From the NCBI GenBank assembly GCA_945863605.1, contig CAMAZP010000001.1:256478-320477 (forward strand): 64,000 bases of DNA, written 5' to 3'. Both the position numbers and the translations under genes were made by a program. Shown one piece after another: positions 38,666-49,315 of the stretch. The stretch comes from Chitinophaga pinensis (GTDB taxonomy: Bacteria; Bacteroidota; Bacteroidia; Flavobacteriales_D; Crocinitomicaceae). Numbering within the stretch: the first letter of the stretch is position 1; the number at the start of each line of letters is the position of its first letter. Below the pieces are notes generated by a model. That model made no database searches. It saw only the letters and a program-made list of their open reading frames with translations, and was not told where the DNA came from.

Positions 38666-38860
38666 AAATGAATAAAAACGTCTATTTTATTGATTGGATA
38701 CTACTTAACGCCTCGAAATTAGAATAAAAATTTAAAATAACATATATATAAATTTAAAATATTTTAAAGAATAATTAAAATAGTAGAAAATAACATAATT
38801 CTGTTGGTGGAAAATAACAAAAATCAAAGAAAATAAATATTTTTAAACTCATATTTTTTA

Positions 38861-38868
38861 TAATTTTG
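38861..38868 (+). promoter_or_regulatory. Candidate -7 element TAATTTTG upstream of the DUF1987/SiaC gene
   Basis: TAnnTTTG match 16 bp before ATG, in a very AT-rich divergent spacer. Confidence 0.35.
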
Positions 38869-38883
38869 TCACTATAAATTAAA

Positions 38884-39273
38884 ATGGAAGATTTACTAAT
38901 TAACTCAACTTTAACAACTCCAAGAATCTCTTTTTCAAAAGATGGATTAATGGAAATAATAGGTAAATCTATCCCAGATGCTGAATCAAATTTTTGGAGT
39001 TTAGTAAGCGAATGGTTTAGAATATATATGTTTAGTCCTGCTACAAAGACAACATTTAAACTTCAAATAGATTATTTAAATACTTCCTCATCAAAAGAAA
39101 TCCTACATTTATTGTATCGGTTGAATGAACTTAAAGACAGAGGCCTTGAAGCAGAAGTAATTTGGTTATTCAATTTGAATGATATTGATATGCAAGAAGT
39201 AGGTAAAGATTACGAACATATGGTAAAAGTTCCTTTTTCATTTTTAAAAATAAATGAGTCCGTATTGATTTAA
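38884..39273 (+). CDS. SiaC-family (DUF1987) regulatory phosphoprotein
   Basis: TPRISFSKDGLMEIIGKSIPDAESNFWSLVSEWFRIYMFSPATKTTFKLQIDYLNTSSSKEILHLLYRLNEL. Confidence 0.85.
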   Translation: MEDLLINSTLTTPRISFSKDGLMEIIGKSIPDAESNFWSLVSEWFRIYMFSPATKTTFKLQIDYLNTSSSKEILHLLYRLNELKDRGLEAEVIWLFNLNDIDMQEVGKDYEHMVKVPFSFLKINESVLI

Positions 39274-39316
39274 AAAATGCAAATTATCTCATTACTTCAA
39301 AATTAAAAATAAAAAA

Positions 39317-39805
39317 TTGTTATTTAACGATACAAATTCATTGGAAGAGGCAAAAGTTCAATTCGAACAAACTAAAAAAATCTTCAGGAAGTGGAAACAA
39401 ACTAAACCTAAAGATTTAGATCAAAAATTTCACAAAGAACATATATCAGAGTTCAAAAAAACAGATTGTTTAACTTGTGCTAATTGTTGCAAGACTACAA
39501 GTCCAATTTTTCGTGACGCAGATGTCAGAAGGATTGCTAAATATATGAAAGTTAAAGAGTCCCAGTTTATTCAAAGTTATTTAAAGATTGATGAAGATAG
39601 TGATTATGTGCTACAAAAATCACCCTGTGCTTTTTTGGGAGCAGATAACAAATGTAGCATTTACGAAATCCGTCCTTTAGCTTGCAGAGAATACCCACAT
39701 ACAGATAGAAAAAATATGTATCAAATATTGGAGCTTACTACAGAAAATACACTCATATGTCCAGCAGTTGCTCGTATGGTAAAAAGAATCACGGAAACAA
39801 AATAA
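39317..39805 (+). CDS. YkgJ-family cysteine-cluster protein
   Basis: DCLTCANCCKTTSPIFRDADVRRIAKYM, SPCAFLGADNKCSIYEIRPLACREYPH; TTG start. Confidence 0.88.
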   Translation: MLFNDTNSLEEAKVQFEQTKKIFRKWKQTKPKDLDQKFHKEHISEFKKTDCLTCANCCKTTSPIFRDADVRRIAKYMKVKESQFIQSYLKIDEDSDYVLQKSPCAFLGADNKCSIYEIRPLACREYPHTDRKNMYQILELTTENTLICPAVARMVKRITETK

Positions 39806-39880
39806 TTTTTTGAATTATAAATTTCACTACAAAATCTGTTTACTCTTCCTATTTTGTTTTAATTTAGATTCAAATTTCAA

Positions 39881-40534
39881 GTGATGTTTAAATTTATATT
39901 TCCAATCTTATTTTTGAGTTCACAAAATTTAGTAGCACAAAATTCTGCAGGAATCTATAAAATTAAATTTGCTATCGATCAAGATTTGGTAAATGAAGTA
40001 AGAGTAAAATTTGTAGGTGAAACATCTCCTAATAATTTCAACAATATAATTAATTTTCCAAATAATTTGATTGATTCAATTCAAAATTTGATAACAATAA
40101 CCGTTGCTAAGCAATTGTCAGCAAGAACTTCAATTTTCTATAAAAAAAACAGGAAAGGTCAAGATGTGAAAAGCCATGGGTCTTTTTCAAATTTAAAAGG
40201 AATGCCTTTAAATCGTTTGAAAAAAGCAATTTTATCAGAGGAAAAAGATTATTATGTTCGTGTTCGAATAAATTACAGTGGAAGGCGAGGTATCGGAACC
40301 TCATTTTTAGGAACATCTGTCACAAATATTCGTCCTGTAGTAACGATGAAAATTGTAGGATTCAACGTTGAGAAAAGGCGTGTTTACGCCAAAAAAGTAA
40401 GGATTAGTGATTTCTCTAAACTTCGTGCTGTAGAAAATACTATTGGTAACGTGACTGTTAGGAGATCAGAAGTGATATCACCAGTTGAAATTTATCAAAT
40501 GTTACAACGAACAGTTCAAGAATATGATAAGTAA
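39881..40534 (+). CDS. Secreted hypothetical protein
   Basis: N-terminal signal peptide (FKFIFPILFLSSQNLVAQ); 217 aa; no recognised family. Confidence 0.6.
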   Translation: MMFKFIFPILFLSSQNLVAQNSAGIYKIKFAIDQDLVNEVRVKFVGETSPNNFNNIINFPNNLIDSIQNLITITVAKQLSARTSIFYKKNRKGQDVKSHGSFSNLKGMPLNRLKKAILSEEKDYYVRVRINYSGRRGIGTSFLGTSVTNIRPVVTMKIVGFNVEKRRVYAKKVRISDFSKLRAVENTIGNVTVRRSEVISPVEIYQMLQRTVQEYDK

Positions 40535-40556
40535 TTTTATTAATTTTAAAATCTAA

Positions 40557-40964
40557 ATGGATAAAATACACATTCGTATCGGGAGCGCGATTGATAATCA
40601 ATTAGTCATTGAAAATAGTGGAGTAGATGCCTATCATCTAGAATTATTTTCAGATTCAGAGGGAAATGTTTTTATTACAGATTTGAATACTAAAAACGGC
40701 ACTTTTGTTAATGGACGTTTATTAAATGGGTTTACAATACTACAATTTGGTGACAAGGTCGTTCTTGGTCAACATCATTTGTTCAGGTGGGAAGCATACA
40801 TTAACAAAAAGTCAAACTTAGTTAATTCAGAAAAATCTGATCATCAAAAAGAAAAGGTGCTTGTTTATTCAACGGCGCAACATAAAAAAATTAACAAACA
40901 ACTAATTGTAATATATACTTTAATTATTATCGTACTGTTCATGATAGGTATTGTAATTGATTAA
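40557..40964 (+). CDS. FHA-domain protein with C-terminal transmembrane helix
   Basis: IRIGSAIDNQLVIENSGVDAYHLELF...VFITDLNTKNGTFVNGRLL...LQFGDKVVLGQ; C-terminal QLIVIYTLIIIVLFMIGIVID. Confidence 0.88.
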   Translation: MDKIHIRIGSAIDNQLVIENSGVDAYHLELFSDSEGNVFITDLNTKNGTFVNGRLLNGFTILQFGDKVVLGQHHLFRWEAYINKKSNLVNSEKSDHQKEKVLVYSTAQHKKINKQLIVIYTLIIIVLFMIGIVID

Positions 40965-41103
40965 AATTCTGCTGATTTATTAACACTTACTTTATAAATT
41001 TTTCAGAACAGAAAAAAATATTTTTTAATAAATTTATCTAATTTACAGATTTTATTTGTAATATTGCACCCCAATTAAATAAGAGTTGGCTTAAAATAAT
41101 ATC

Positions 41104-41460
41104 ATGGACTTAATTAGACAAATTCAGAAAGATCTTCTTGAAGCAAAAGAATTACCAACTTTTGGAGCTGGTGACACAATTATAGTTTCTTACAAAATTG
41201 TTGAAGGAACAAAAGAGCGTATTCAGCAATTTCAAGGTGTTGTTTTACAGCGTAGAGGTTGTGGCAATACAGAAACTTTCACTGTTCGTAAAATGTCAGG
41301 TAATATTGGAGTAGAGCGTATTTTCCCTGTAACTTCTCCTTTTATAGATAAAATAACAATCGTCAAACACGGTGCTGTTCGAAGAGCTCGTATTTTCTAT
41401 TTCCGTGAAAGAACTGGTAAATCTGCTCGTATTCGTGAGAAAAAACATTTTGCTAAATAA
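41104..41460 (+). CDS. rplS: 50S ribosomal protein L19
   Basis: [69 protein letters not shown]. Confidence 0.98.
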   Translation: MDLIRQIQKDLLEAKELPTFGAGDTIIVSYKIVEGTKERIQQFQGVVLQRRGCGNTETFTVRKMSGNIGVERIFPVTSPFIDKITIVKHGAVRRARIFYFRERTGKSARIREKKHFAK

Positions 41461-41478
41461 TTTTAGTAATCAATATGT

Positions 41479-41506
41479 AAAGGACACTTCGGTGTCCTTT
41501 TTTTTT
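41479..41506 (+). terminator. Rho-independent terminator of rplS
   Basis: AAAGGACAC-TTCG-GTGTCCTTT then TTTTTT. Confidence 0.92.
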
Positions 41507-41532
41507 GTCTAAACTTTACTTAAAAGAATATC

Positions 41533-41567
41533 AAAAAAAAAATGTCCGACATTACTGTCGGACATTT
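41533..41567 (-). terminator. Rho-independent terminator of gdhA
   Basis: AATGTCCGACA-TTAC-TGTCGGACATT; minus-strand T-tract from the A-run at 41533-41542. Confidence 0.9.
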
Positions 41568-41587
41568 CAATCATTATCAATTAAGAT

Positions 41588-42985
<1,398 letters not shown>

Positions 42986-43121
42986 TTAAATGTTTTTTCA
43001 TTTATGCAACCAAAATCTTTCTAAACAGCTTAAACATTATTTAACTTGTATTTTATTTTTTCTTAACTTCAGCAACTTTTTAATTTGTTGTACGTTTTTA
43101 ATATATTGAATTTTAAAAAAA

Positions 43122-45782
43122 ATGAAAAACCTGAAAATTGTAATCACATTATTATTGTTAATCAGTTCAAAATTCTTGTTCTCACAGAATGTAACTTTAT
43201 GTTTAGGCCAAGATGCTACTGTTTGTCCTGGTCAAACAGTTACAATAAATGATTGTAATAGCGTCGGTGGAGGAGGTAGCGCAGGAAATGCTCAATATTC
43301 TGTTACAAACATACCTTACACTCCAGATCCATTTAATCAAGGAACACCAATCACTCTATCTGATGATGCTGTTTCTCCAGTTCAAAATATTGGGTTTTCA
43401 TTTTGTTTTTTCGGAAATACTTACACTCAATTTTACATCGGAAGTAATGGTTGGATTGGATTTTCAGCTGGTCAAAGCACTGCATTTACCTCAGCATCAA
43501 TCCCAAGTGGAGCTGCAAATGTTCCTAAAAACTGCATCATGGCTCCATGGCAAGATTGGCATCCAGGAACCGGTGGTAATGGTCCATATGTAAGATACCA
43601 AGTTCTAGGAACTGCTCCAAATAGACGACTAGTTGTTTCTTGGAATAATTGTCCTATGTTTTCTTGTACAACAACTTATGGAACATTTCAAATAGTACTT
43701 TTTGAATCAACAAATAACATTGAAACTAGAATGCAAAATAAACCTAATTGTACAGGTTGGGCTGGTGGAACTGCAGTTCATGGTTTGCATAATTTAGCTG
43801 GTAACGCAGCTGTTGTAGTTCCAGGCAGAAATTCAACACAATGGACAACAACAAATAACGCGTGGCGTTTTGTACCACAGGTTACATGGGGTAATACGTT
43901 AGGTCAAACTTTCCCATACAATGGTGGTGTTTTAAATGTAAATCCAGTTCCTCCAGGAACAACTGGATATTTTCTAAAATCAGGTTGCTCTGCAAGTGGA
44001 ACTGGAAATGCAATTTCAGATACTACTTGGATAACAGTTGCCAATCCATCAGCTAGCGTAAATGCTGTATCAGATTTTTGTACTCAAAGTTTAGGTTCAG
44101 TTACAGCTGTACCTGGAGCCGGTTCCATAGCTCCTTATACCTATTCTTGGTCACCTAATGGTGCTACAACAGCTACTGTTAGTAATCTTGGTGCAGGAAC
44201 CTATACTGTAAATATTGTAGACGGAAATGGGTGTACTGCTTCAGGAAGTGGAACTGTTGGAGATAGTCCAGTATTATTTAGCATAGCGTCAACACTTATT
44301 TCTTGTGGTGGTGGAAATGATGGGACTGCAACAGCAAGTGCAACACCAACAAGTCCATTAGTAACTTATCTGTGGAGTGATGGACAGACAACTCAAACAG
44401 CGATTGGATTAGTTGCTGGTACTTATACGTGTACAATTTCTGCAGGAGCAGGTTGCTCTGATATTTTATCGGTAAACGTAACTGAAATTCCTCCTCTACA
44501 AGCATCTATAACCAACCAAACAAATGTGACTTGTAATTCAGCTTTAAATGGTACCGCTACGGTATCAGCATCGTTTGGAACTTTACCTTATTCTTACACG
44601 TGGTCTGGTTCAGTTGGTGTAGCAAGCGCTGTAACAGATTTACCTGCTGGTCAAAATACAGTTACAGTAACCGATGCTAACGGATGTACAGTCAACTTAA
44701 ATTTCTCCTTAACTCAACCCAATGCTTTGTCAATTATTCAACATACTCCAGATACATTAATTTGTGCTAATTCAATTATTAGCTTGAGTGCTATGGGAAT
44801 CGGTGGTTCTTCAGCTTACACTTACACATGGACAGAAAACGGAATTCCAATCGGTACGGGTAATTCAATCATAGTAACTCCTGTAGGTACTGTAAATAAT
44901 TATTGCATTACATTATCTGAACAATGTGGTTCACCTGAAGATCAAGAGTGTTTTACAGTTACCAATCCAACCCAAATTTTTCCGACAGTTGTACCTGACA
45001 AACTAAAAGATTGTGAGCCTGGTAATTTTATTTTTACAAATACATCTAATTTACCAAGTGAAATTGCAACGACAAATTACACATTTTCAAATAGCTCAAG
45101 CTATACGATGAATGGTTCACAATTACTCAATGCTACTTTTCCAAATGTTGGTATTTATGATGTTACTATGACAGTGACTTCTGTTTACGGATGTGTTTAC
45201 GATACAATAATTAACTCAATAATTGAGGTCACCCCAGATCCAATTGCTAACTTTAATTTTTCAAACAACCCTACAACATGGTTTGAGACTACTGTTCAAA
45301 CCTTTGATAGCTCTATTGGTGATGTTGTAAATTGGCAGTGGATTTGTCAAGATGCTCAAAGCGTTAGTTCTAATGGCAATAGTGCTACTCTTATTTTTCC
45401 TGAAGGAATAGCAGGGGTTTATCCTGTCTCACTTGTAGTTACAACTCCAGAGGGATGTATTGACAGTACAACCATTGACCTTAGTATTATTCCTGATGTT
45501 ATTATGTATATTCCAAATTCATTTACTCCTGATGGAGATGAACATAATCAGACGTGGAAATTTTATATTGAAGGTATTGATTATTTAAATTTCAAAGTAG
45601 AAATTTTCAATCGATGGGGGCAATTAATTTGGGAATCAAATGATGCTAGAGCTGAATGGGATGGAACATATAATAATAATAAAATAGTAAAAGAAGGTAT
45701 TTATACTTGGAAAATTTCATATAAAGAATTAAATACAGATGGTAGAAAATTGCATACAGGATATATTAATGTATTGAGATAA
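43122..45782 (+). CDS. Secreted surface protein with SprB-like repeats and T9SS type-B (gliding motility-associated) C-terminal domain
   Basis: Signal peptide LKIVITLLLLISSKFLFSQ; repeats such as PYTYSWSPNGATTATVSNLGAGTYTVNIVDGNGC; C-terminal YIPNSFTPDGDEHNQTWKF...FNRWGQLIWES...EWDGTYNN...GIYTWKISY. Confidence 0.93.
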   Translation: MKNLKIVITLLLLISSKFLFSQNVTLCLGQDATVCPGQTVTINDCNSVGGGGSAGNAQYSVTNIPYTPDPFNQGTPITLSDDAVSPVQNIGFSFCFFGNTYTQFYIGSNGWIGFSAGQSTAFTSASIPSGAANVPKNCIMAPWQDWHPGTGGNGPYVRYQVLGTAPNRRLVVSWNNCPMFSCTTTYGTFQIVLFESTNNIETRMQNKPNCTGWAGGTAVHGLHNLAGNAAVVVPGRNSTQWTTTNNAWRFVPQVTWGNTLGQTFPYNGGVLNVNPVPPGTTGYFLKSGCSASGTGNAISDTTWITVANPSASVNAVSDFCTQSLGSVTAVPGAGSIAPYTYSWSPNGATTATVSNLGAGTYTVNIVDGNGCTASGSGTVGDSPVLFSIASTLISCGGGNDGTATASATPTSPLVTYLWSDGQTTQTAIGLVAGTYTCTISAGAGCSDILSVNVTEIPPLQASITNQTNVTCNSALNGTATVSASFGTLPYSYTWSGSVGVASAVTDLPAGQNTVTVTDANGCTVNLNFSLTQPNALSIIQHTPDTLICANSIISLSAMGIGGSSAYTYTWTENGIPIGTGNSIIVTPVGTVNNYCITLSEQCGSPEDQECFTVTNPTQIFPTVVPDKLKDCEPGNFIFTNTSNLPSEIATTNYTFSNSSSYTMNGSQLLNATFPNVGIYDVTMTVTSVYGCVYDTIINSIIEVTPDPIANFNFSNNPTTWFETTVQTFDSSIGDVVNWQWICQDAQSVSSNGNSATLIFPEGIAGVYPVSLVVTTPEGCIDSTTIDLSIIPDVIMYIPNSFTPDGDEHNQTWKFYIEGIDYLNFKVEIFNRWGQLIWESNDARAEWDGTYNNNKIVKEGIYTWKISYKELNTDGRKLHTGYINVLR

Positions 45783-45800
45783 GACATCTAAACTTTAATA

Positions 45801-45846
45801 AACGCATCAAATATTCTAGCATGAATGTTGATGCGTTTCTTTTTTA
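45801..45846 (+). terminator. Rho-independent terminator downstream of the T9SS surface protein
   Basis: AAACGCATCAA...TTGATGCGTTT then CTTTTTT. Confidence 0.8.
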
Positions 45847-45872
45847 TCTTAATTTTATAAAAATATTTAACT

Positions 45873-46616
45873 ATGAAATTGACGATTATATTTGTTCCAA
45901 TTCTACTATTATCTCTAGTTTCTTGTGATGTCTTGAACCAAGCAGCAGGAGCTTTAACAACCCCTTCCACAAGTGGTCAAACAACAATGCCTAAGCTAAC
46001 TAACGACGAAGTAATCTCTGGTTTGAGAGAAGCACTTTCGGTAGGCATTAAAAACTCCGTAAATCTCACATCGGTTACTGATGGTTTTTTGAAAAATGAT
46101 GCAATTCGTCTACCATTCCCTCCTGATGCCATTAAAGTTAAAGAAAAAGCGTTAGAATGGAACCTTAATGGTCAAGTTGAGAAATTCGAAACAACATTAA
46201 ATCGTGCTGCTGAGGAAGCTACAAAAGAGGCTTTGCCTATTTTTATAGATGCGATTAAAAATATGAGTGTTCAGGATGGTTTTGCGATTTTAAATGGTGG
46301 TGATGGTGCTGCTACGAAATTTTTAAAAGAACAAACTACATCAAAATTGATAACAGCATTTGCACCAAAAGTGAAAGAGGCAACTTCACGAGTAAAATTA
46401 ACTGAATATTGGAATCCAATAATCAATAAGTATAATGGGGCGATGACAATTTCGGGAGGACAAAAACTTAACCCAGACTTGGATGCCTATATAACAGAGT
46501 TAGCAATTAAAGGATTGTTTCAAATGGTTGAAAAAGAAGAGAATAAAATTCGTAAAGATCCTGCGGCTCGAGTAACAGATATTTTGACAAAAGTTTTTGG
46601 TAGTTTAACAAATTAA
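45873..46616 (+). CDS. DUF4197 lipoprotein
   Basis: Lipobox LLLSLVSCDV; GLREALSVGIKNSVNLTSVTDGFLKNDAIRLPFPP. Confidence 0.88.
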   Translation: MKLTIIFVPILLLSLVSCDVLNQAAGALTTPSTSGQTTMPKLTNDEVISGLREALSVGIKNSVNLTSVTDGFLKNDAIRLPFPPDAIKVKEKALEWNLNGQVEKFETTLNRAAEEATKEALPIFIDAIKNMSVQDGFAILNGGDGAATKFLKEQTTSKLITAFAPKVKEATSRVKLTEYWNPIINKYNGAMTISGGQKLNPDLDAYITELAIKGLFQMVEKEENKIRKDPAARVTDILTKVFGSLTN

Positions 46617-46617
46617 T

Positions 46618-47487
46618 ATGCTAAAACATTTTCCAGCAACTGATTTAGTTTTAAATAATAAAAAACAAGTTTATCATTTAGGACTTTCACCTAAAAACCT
46701 AGCAACAAAAGTAATTGTAGTTGGTGATCAAGATAGGGTAGGCTTGATTTCTAAGTTCTTTGATTCGATTGAACATCAATCACAGCACCGTGAATTTACT
46801 TGCCACACAGGTATTTATCAAGGTAAAAGAATTTCTGTTTTATCAACAGGAATTGGAACAGACAACATTGATATTGTAGTGAATGAACTAGATGCTTTGG
46901 TAAATATTGATTTAGATAATCGAATTGAAAAAGAGTCTAAAACAGAACTCGAAATTATTCGAATTGGTACTTGCGGTATAGTACAATCTCATATTCCGAT
47001 TCATTCTTACATCTTATCCTCTCACGCTTTAGGTTTAGATAACATTGCTCATTTCTATGAAATCCCATTTGACCAAAAAGAATTATTGTTAGGAGAAAAG
47101 ATTCAAAACCATATTGGTTTACCTTCCAAAATAATTCCTTATTTGATTTCAGCGGATTCAGAACTAACGAATCGTTTAGCTTCAGAATCAACACATCAAG
47201 GGATTACGATTACAAGTTCTGGATTTTATGGACCACAAGGACGAAATTTAAGAATACCAACCTATGCTTCTGAAATTCATAATCTTTTAAGCTCATTTGA
47301 AGGCGACGGACTTAAAATTTTAAATTTTGAAATGGAAAGTTCTGCATTGTTTGCTTTAGGTAAAGCTTTAGGACATAAATGCACTACAATATGTTTGGGA
47401 GTTGCAAATAGACCTAATTACGAATTTTCGAAAGGATATAACAAAGAAATGAATGGATTAATTGAATACGTTTTAGATCGAATCTAA
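46618..47487 (+). CDS. Nucleoside (uridine-like) phosphorylase
   Basis: KVIVVGDQDRVGLISKFFD, VLSTGIGTDNIDIVVNELDALVNIDL, IRIGTCGIVQ, LNFEMESSALFALGKALGH. Confidence 0.9.
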   Translation: MLKHFPATDLVLNNKKQVYHLGLSPKNLATKVIVVGDQDRVGLISKFFDSIEHQSQHREFTCHTGIYQGKRISVLSTGIGTDNIDIVVNELDALVNIDLDNRIEKESKTELEIIRIGTCGIVQSHIPIHSYILSSHALGLDNIAHFYEIPFDQKELLLGEKIQNHIGLPSKIIPYLISADSELTNRLASESTHQGITITSSGFYGPQGRNLRIPTYASEIHNLLSSFEGDGLKILNFEMESSALFALGKALGHKCTTICLGVANRPNYEFSKGYNKEMNGLIEYVLDRI

Positions 47488-47488
47488 T

Positions 47489-48007
47489 TTATTTTATTTG
47501 CTTTTCAATTGCCAAATGTAAATTCACACCTCTTAATTGTCCACCTTGTGCAACAATTTTTCCTTCCCCATCGATAAGAAATCCAGAAGGAATAGAGGAA
47601 ACATTATAGGCTGCAGAAGCTTTTCCTTCTTTGTCCCAACCATGATATTTCCAAATCAATTTGTCAGTTTTAATTGCTTCCTTCCAAGCTTTTTCATCAC
47701 GATCTAATGAAACACTATAAACTTCAAATCCTTTTGCGTTTTTGAATTTTGTGTTCTTATATTTCAAATAAGCTTCAACAACATTTGGATTTTCTTTCCT
47801 ACAAGGTCCACACCATGACGCCCAAAAGTCTATCAATACTAGTTTTCCGCGAAGTTTTGATAGTTTCACAACTTTACCACTAGGTGAAATTAATTCGATT
47901 TCTGGAGCAGTGTCAACTTTTAGTTCTGTTCTGGGATTCCGCATGCAAACTGAAATGCAACCTAGAATAATAATTATACTGAGCGTTATAAAAAATTGCT
48001 TTTTCAT
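47489..48007 (-). CDS. TlpA-family thiol:disulfide oxidoreductase
   Basis: LRGKLVLIDFWASWCGPCRKENPNVVEAY; N-terminal signal/lipobox-like region. Confidence 0.93.
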   Translation of the reverse strand: MKKQFFITLSIIIILGCISVCMRNPRTELKVDTAPEIELISPSGKVVKLSKLRGKLVLIDFWASWCGPCRKENPNVVEAYLKYKNTKFKNAKGFEVYSVSLDRDEKAWKEAIKTDKLIWKYHGWDKEGKASAAYNVSSIPSGFLIDGEGKIVAQGGQLRGVNLHLAIEKQIK

Positions 48008-49314
48008 TATCCGATTCTTCTAATATCAGCGCCAATATTTCGTAATCTCATTTCAATGTCTTGGTAACCACGGTCGATTTGTTCGATGTTTTCAATTACG
48101 CTTTTGCCTGTTGCAGAAAGTGCTGCTATCAATAAGGATACTCCTGCACGAATATCTGGAGAAGTCATTGTAATCCCTTTTAAACTGTGCTCACGATTTA
48201 ATCCGATTACAGTTGCCCTATGTGGATCACATAAAATGATTTGAGCCCCCATATCAATTAGTTTATCGACAAAAAACAATCTAGATTCAAACATTTTTTG
48301 ATGAATTAAAACAGAACCTTTCGCTTGTGTTGCCACCACTAAAATAATAGAAAGTAAATCTGGAGTAAAGCCAGGCCAAGGTGCATCGTAAATCGTTAAA
48401 ATCGACCCGTCAATAAATGTGTCAATTTCGTATTTTTCTTGTGATGGAATATAGATATCGTCTCCTCTTCTTTCTAGTTTTATTCCTAATCTTCTGAAAA
48501 CATTTGGAATAATTCCAAGGTTCTCCCAGCTTACATCCTTGATTGTTATTTCAGATTGAGTCATAGCCGCCAAACCTATAAAGCTTCCAATTTCAATCAT
48601 ATCTGGAAGAATACGATGAAAACAACCTTTCAATTCTTTAACACCTTCAATGATTAATAAATTTGAGCTAATTCCGGAGATTTTTGCCCCCATAGAATTT
48701 AACATTTTACATAACTGTTGAATATATGGTTCACAAGCTGCATTGTAAAAAGTTGTAGTTCCTTCTGCCATAACAGCTGCCATTAAAACATTAGCAGTAC
48801 CAGTTACAGAAGCTTCATCCAAGTGAATGTAGGCTCCTTTTAAATGTTCAGCTTCGACGGAATAAAAGTGTTCACCAGCATCATAATTGAATTTAGCACC
48901 TAATAAAGCAAAACCTTCAAAGTGAGTGTCTAATCGGCGTCTTCCAATTTTATCTCCTCCAGGTTTAGGAATAAAACCTTTTCCGAAACGTGCCAAAAGC
49001 GGTCCAACAATCATAATAGAACCACGTAGAGCAGAAGCTCTTTTTTTGAAGTCTTCTGTTTCTAAATATGATAAGTCAATTTCTTTTGCTTGAAAAATAT
49101 AAGTACCCTTTTCTACCTTTTCAATTTTAACTCCCATCGTTTGAAGTAAAGCCATCAATTTATTTACATCGACAATGTCAGGGATATTAGAAATCGTCAC
49201 TTTTTCTTCGGTTAAAAGAGGGGCACATAAAACTTGAAGTGCTTCGTTTTTTGCACCTTGAGGATATAATTCCCCTTTTAAAGGTTTTCCACCATAAATT
49301 TCAAATGAAGCCAT
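48007..49314 (-). CDS. murA: UDP-N-acetylglucosamine 1-carboxyvinyltransferase
   Basis: FEIYGGKPLKGELYPQGAKNEALQVLCAPLLTEEKVTISNIPDI, RASALRGSIMIVGPLLARFG, GDKIGRRRLDTHFEGF. Start MASFEIYGG at 49314 preferred over 49407. Confidence 0.96.
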   Translation of the reverse strand: MASFEIYGGKPLKGELYPQGAKNEALQVLCAPLLTEEKVTISNIPDIVDVNKLMALLQTMGVKIEKVEKGTYIFQAKEIDLSYLETEDFKKRASALRGSIMIVGPLLARFGKGFIPKPGGDKIGRRRLDTHFEGFALLGAKFNYDAGEHFYSVEAEHLKGAYIHLDEASVTGTANVLMAAVMAEGTTTFYNAACEPYIQQLCKMLNSMGAKISGISSNLLIIEGVKELKGCFHRILPDMIEIGSFIGLAAMTQSEITIKDVSWENLGIIPNVFRRLGIKLERRGDDIYIPSQEKYEIDTFIDGSILTIYDAPWPGFTPDLLSIILVVATQAKGSVLIHQKMFESRLFFVDKLIDMGAQIILCDPHRATVIGLNREHSLKGITMTSPDIRAGVSLLIAALSATGKSVIENIEQIDRGYQDIEMRLRNIGADIRRIG

Positions 49315-49315
49315 A

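Noticed and set aside
43249-43593. 114-aa alternative plus-frame ORF in the T9SS surface protein
   Set aside because: Out-of-frame translation of the longer, domain-supported ORF.
45788-45970. 60-aa minus-strand ORF
   Set aside because: Spans a terminator hairpin and the start of the DUF4197 gene on the opposite strand; not credible as coding.
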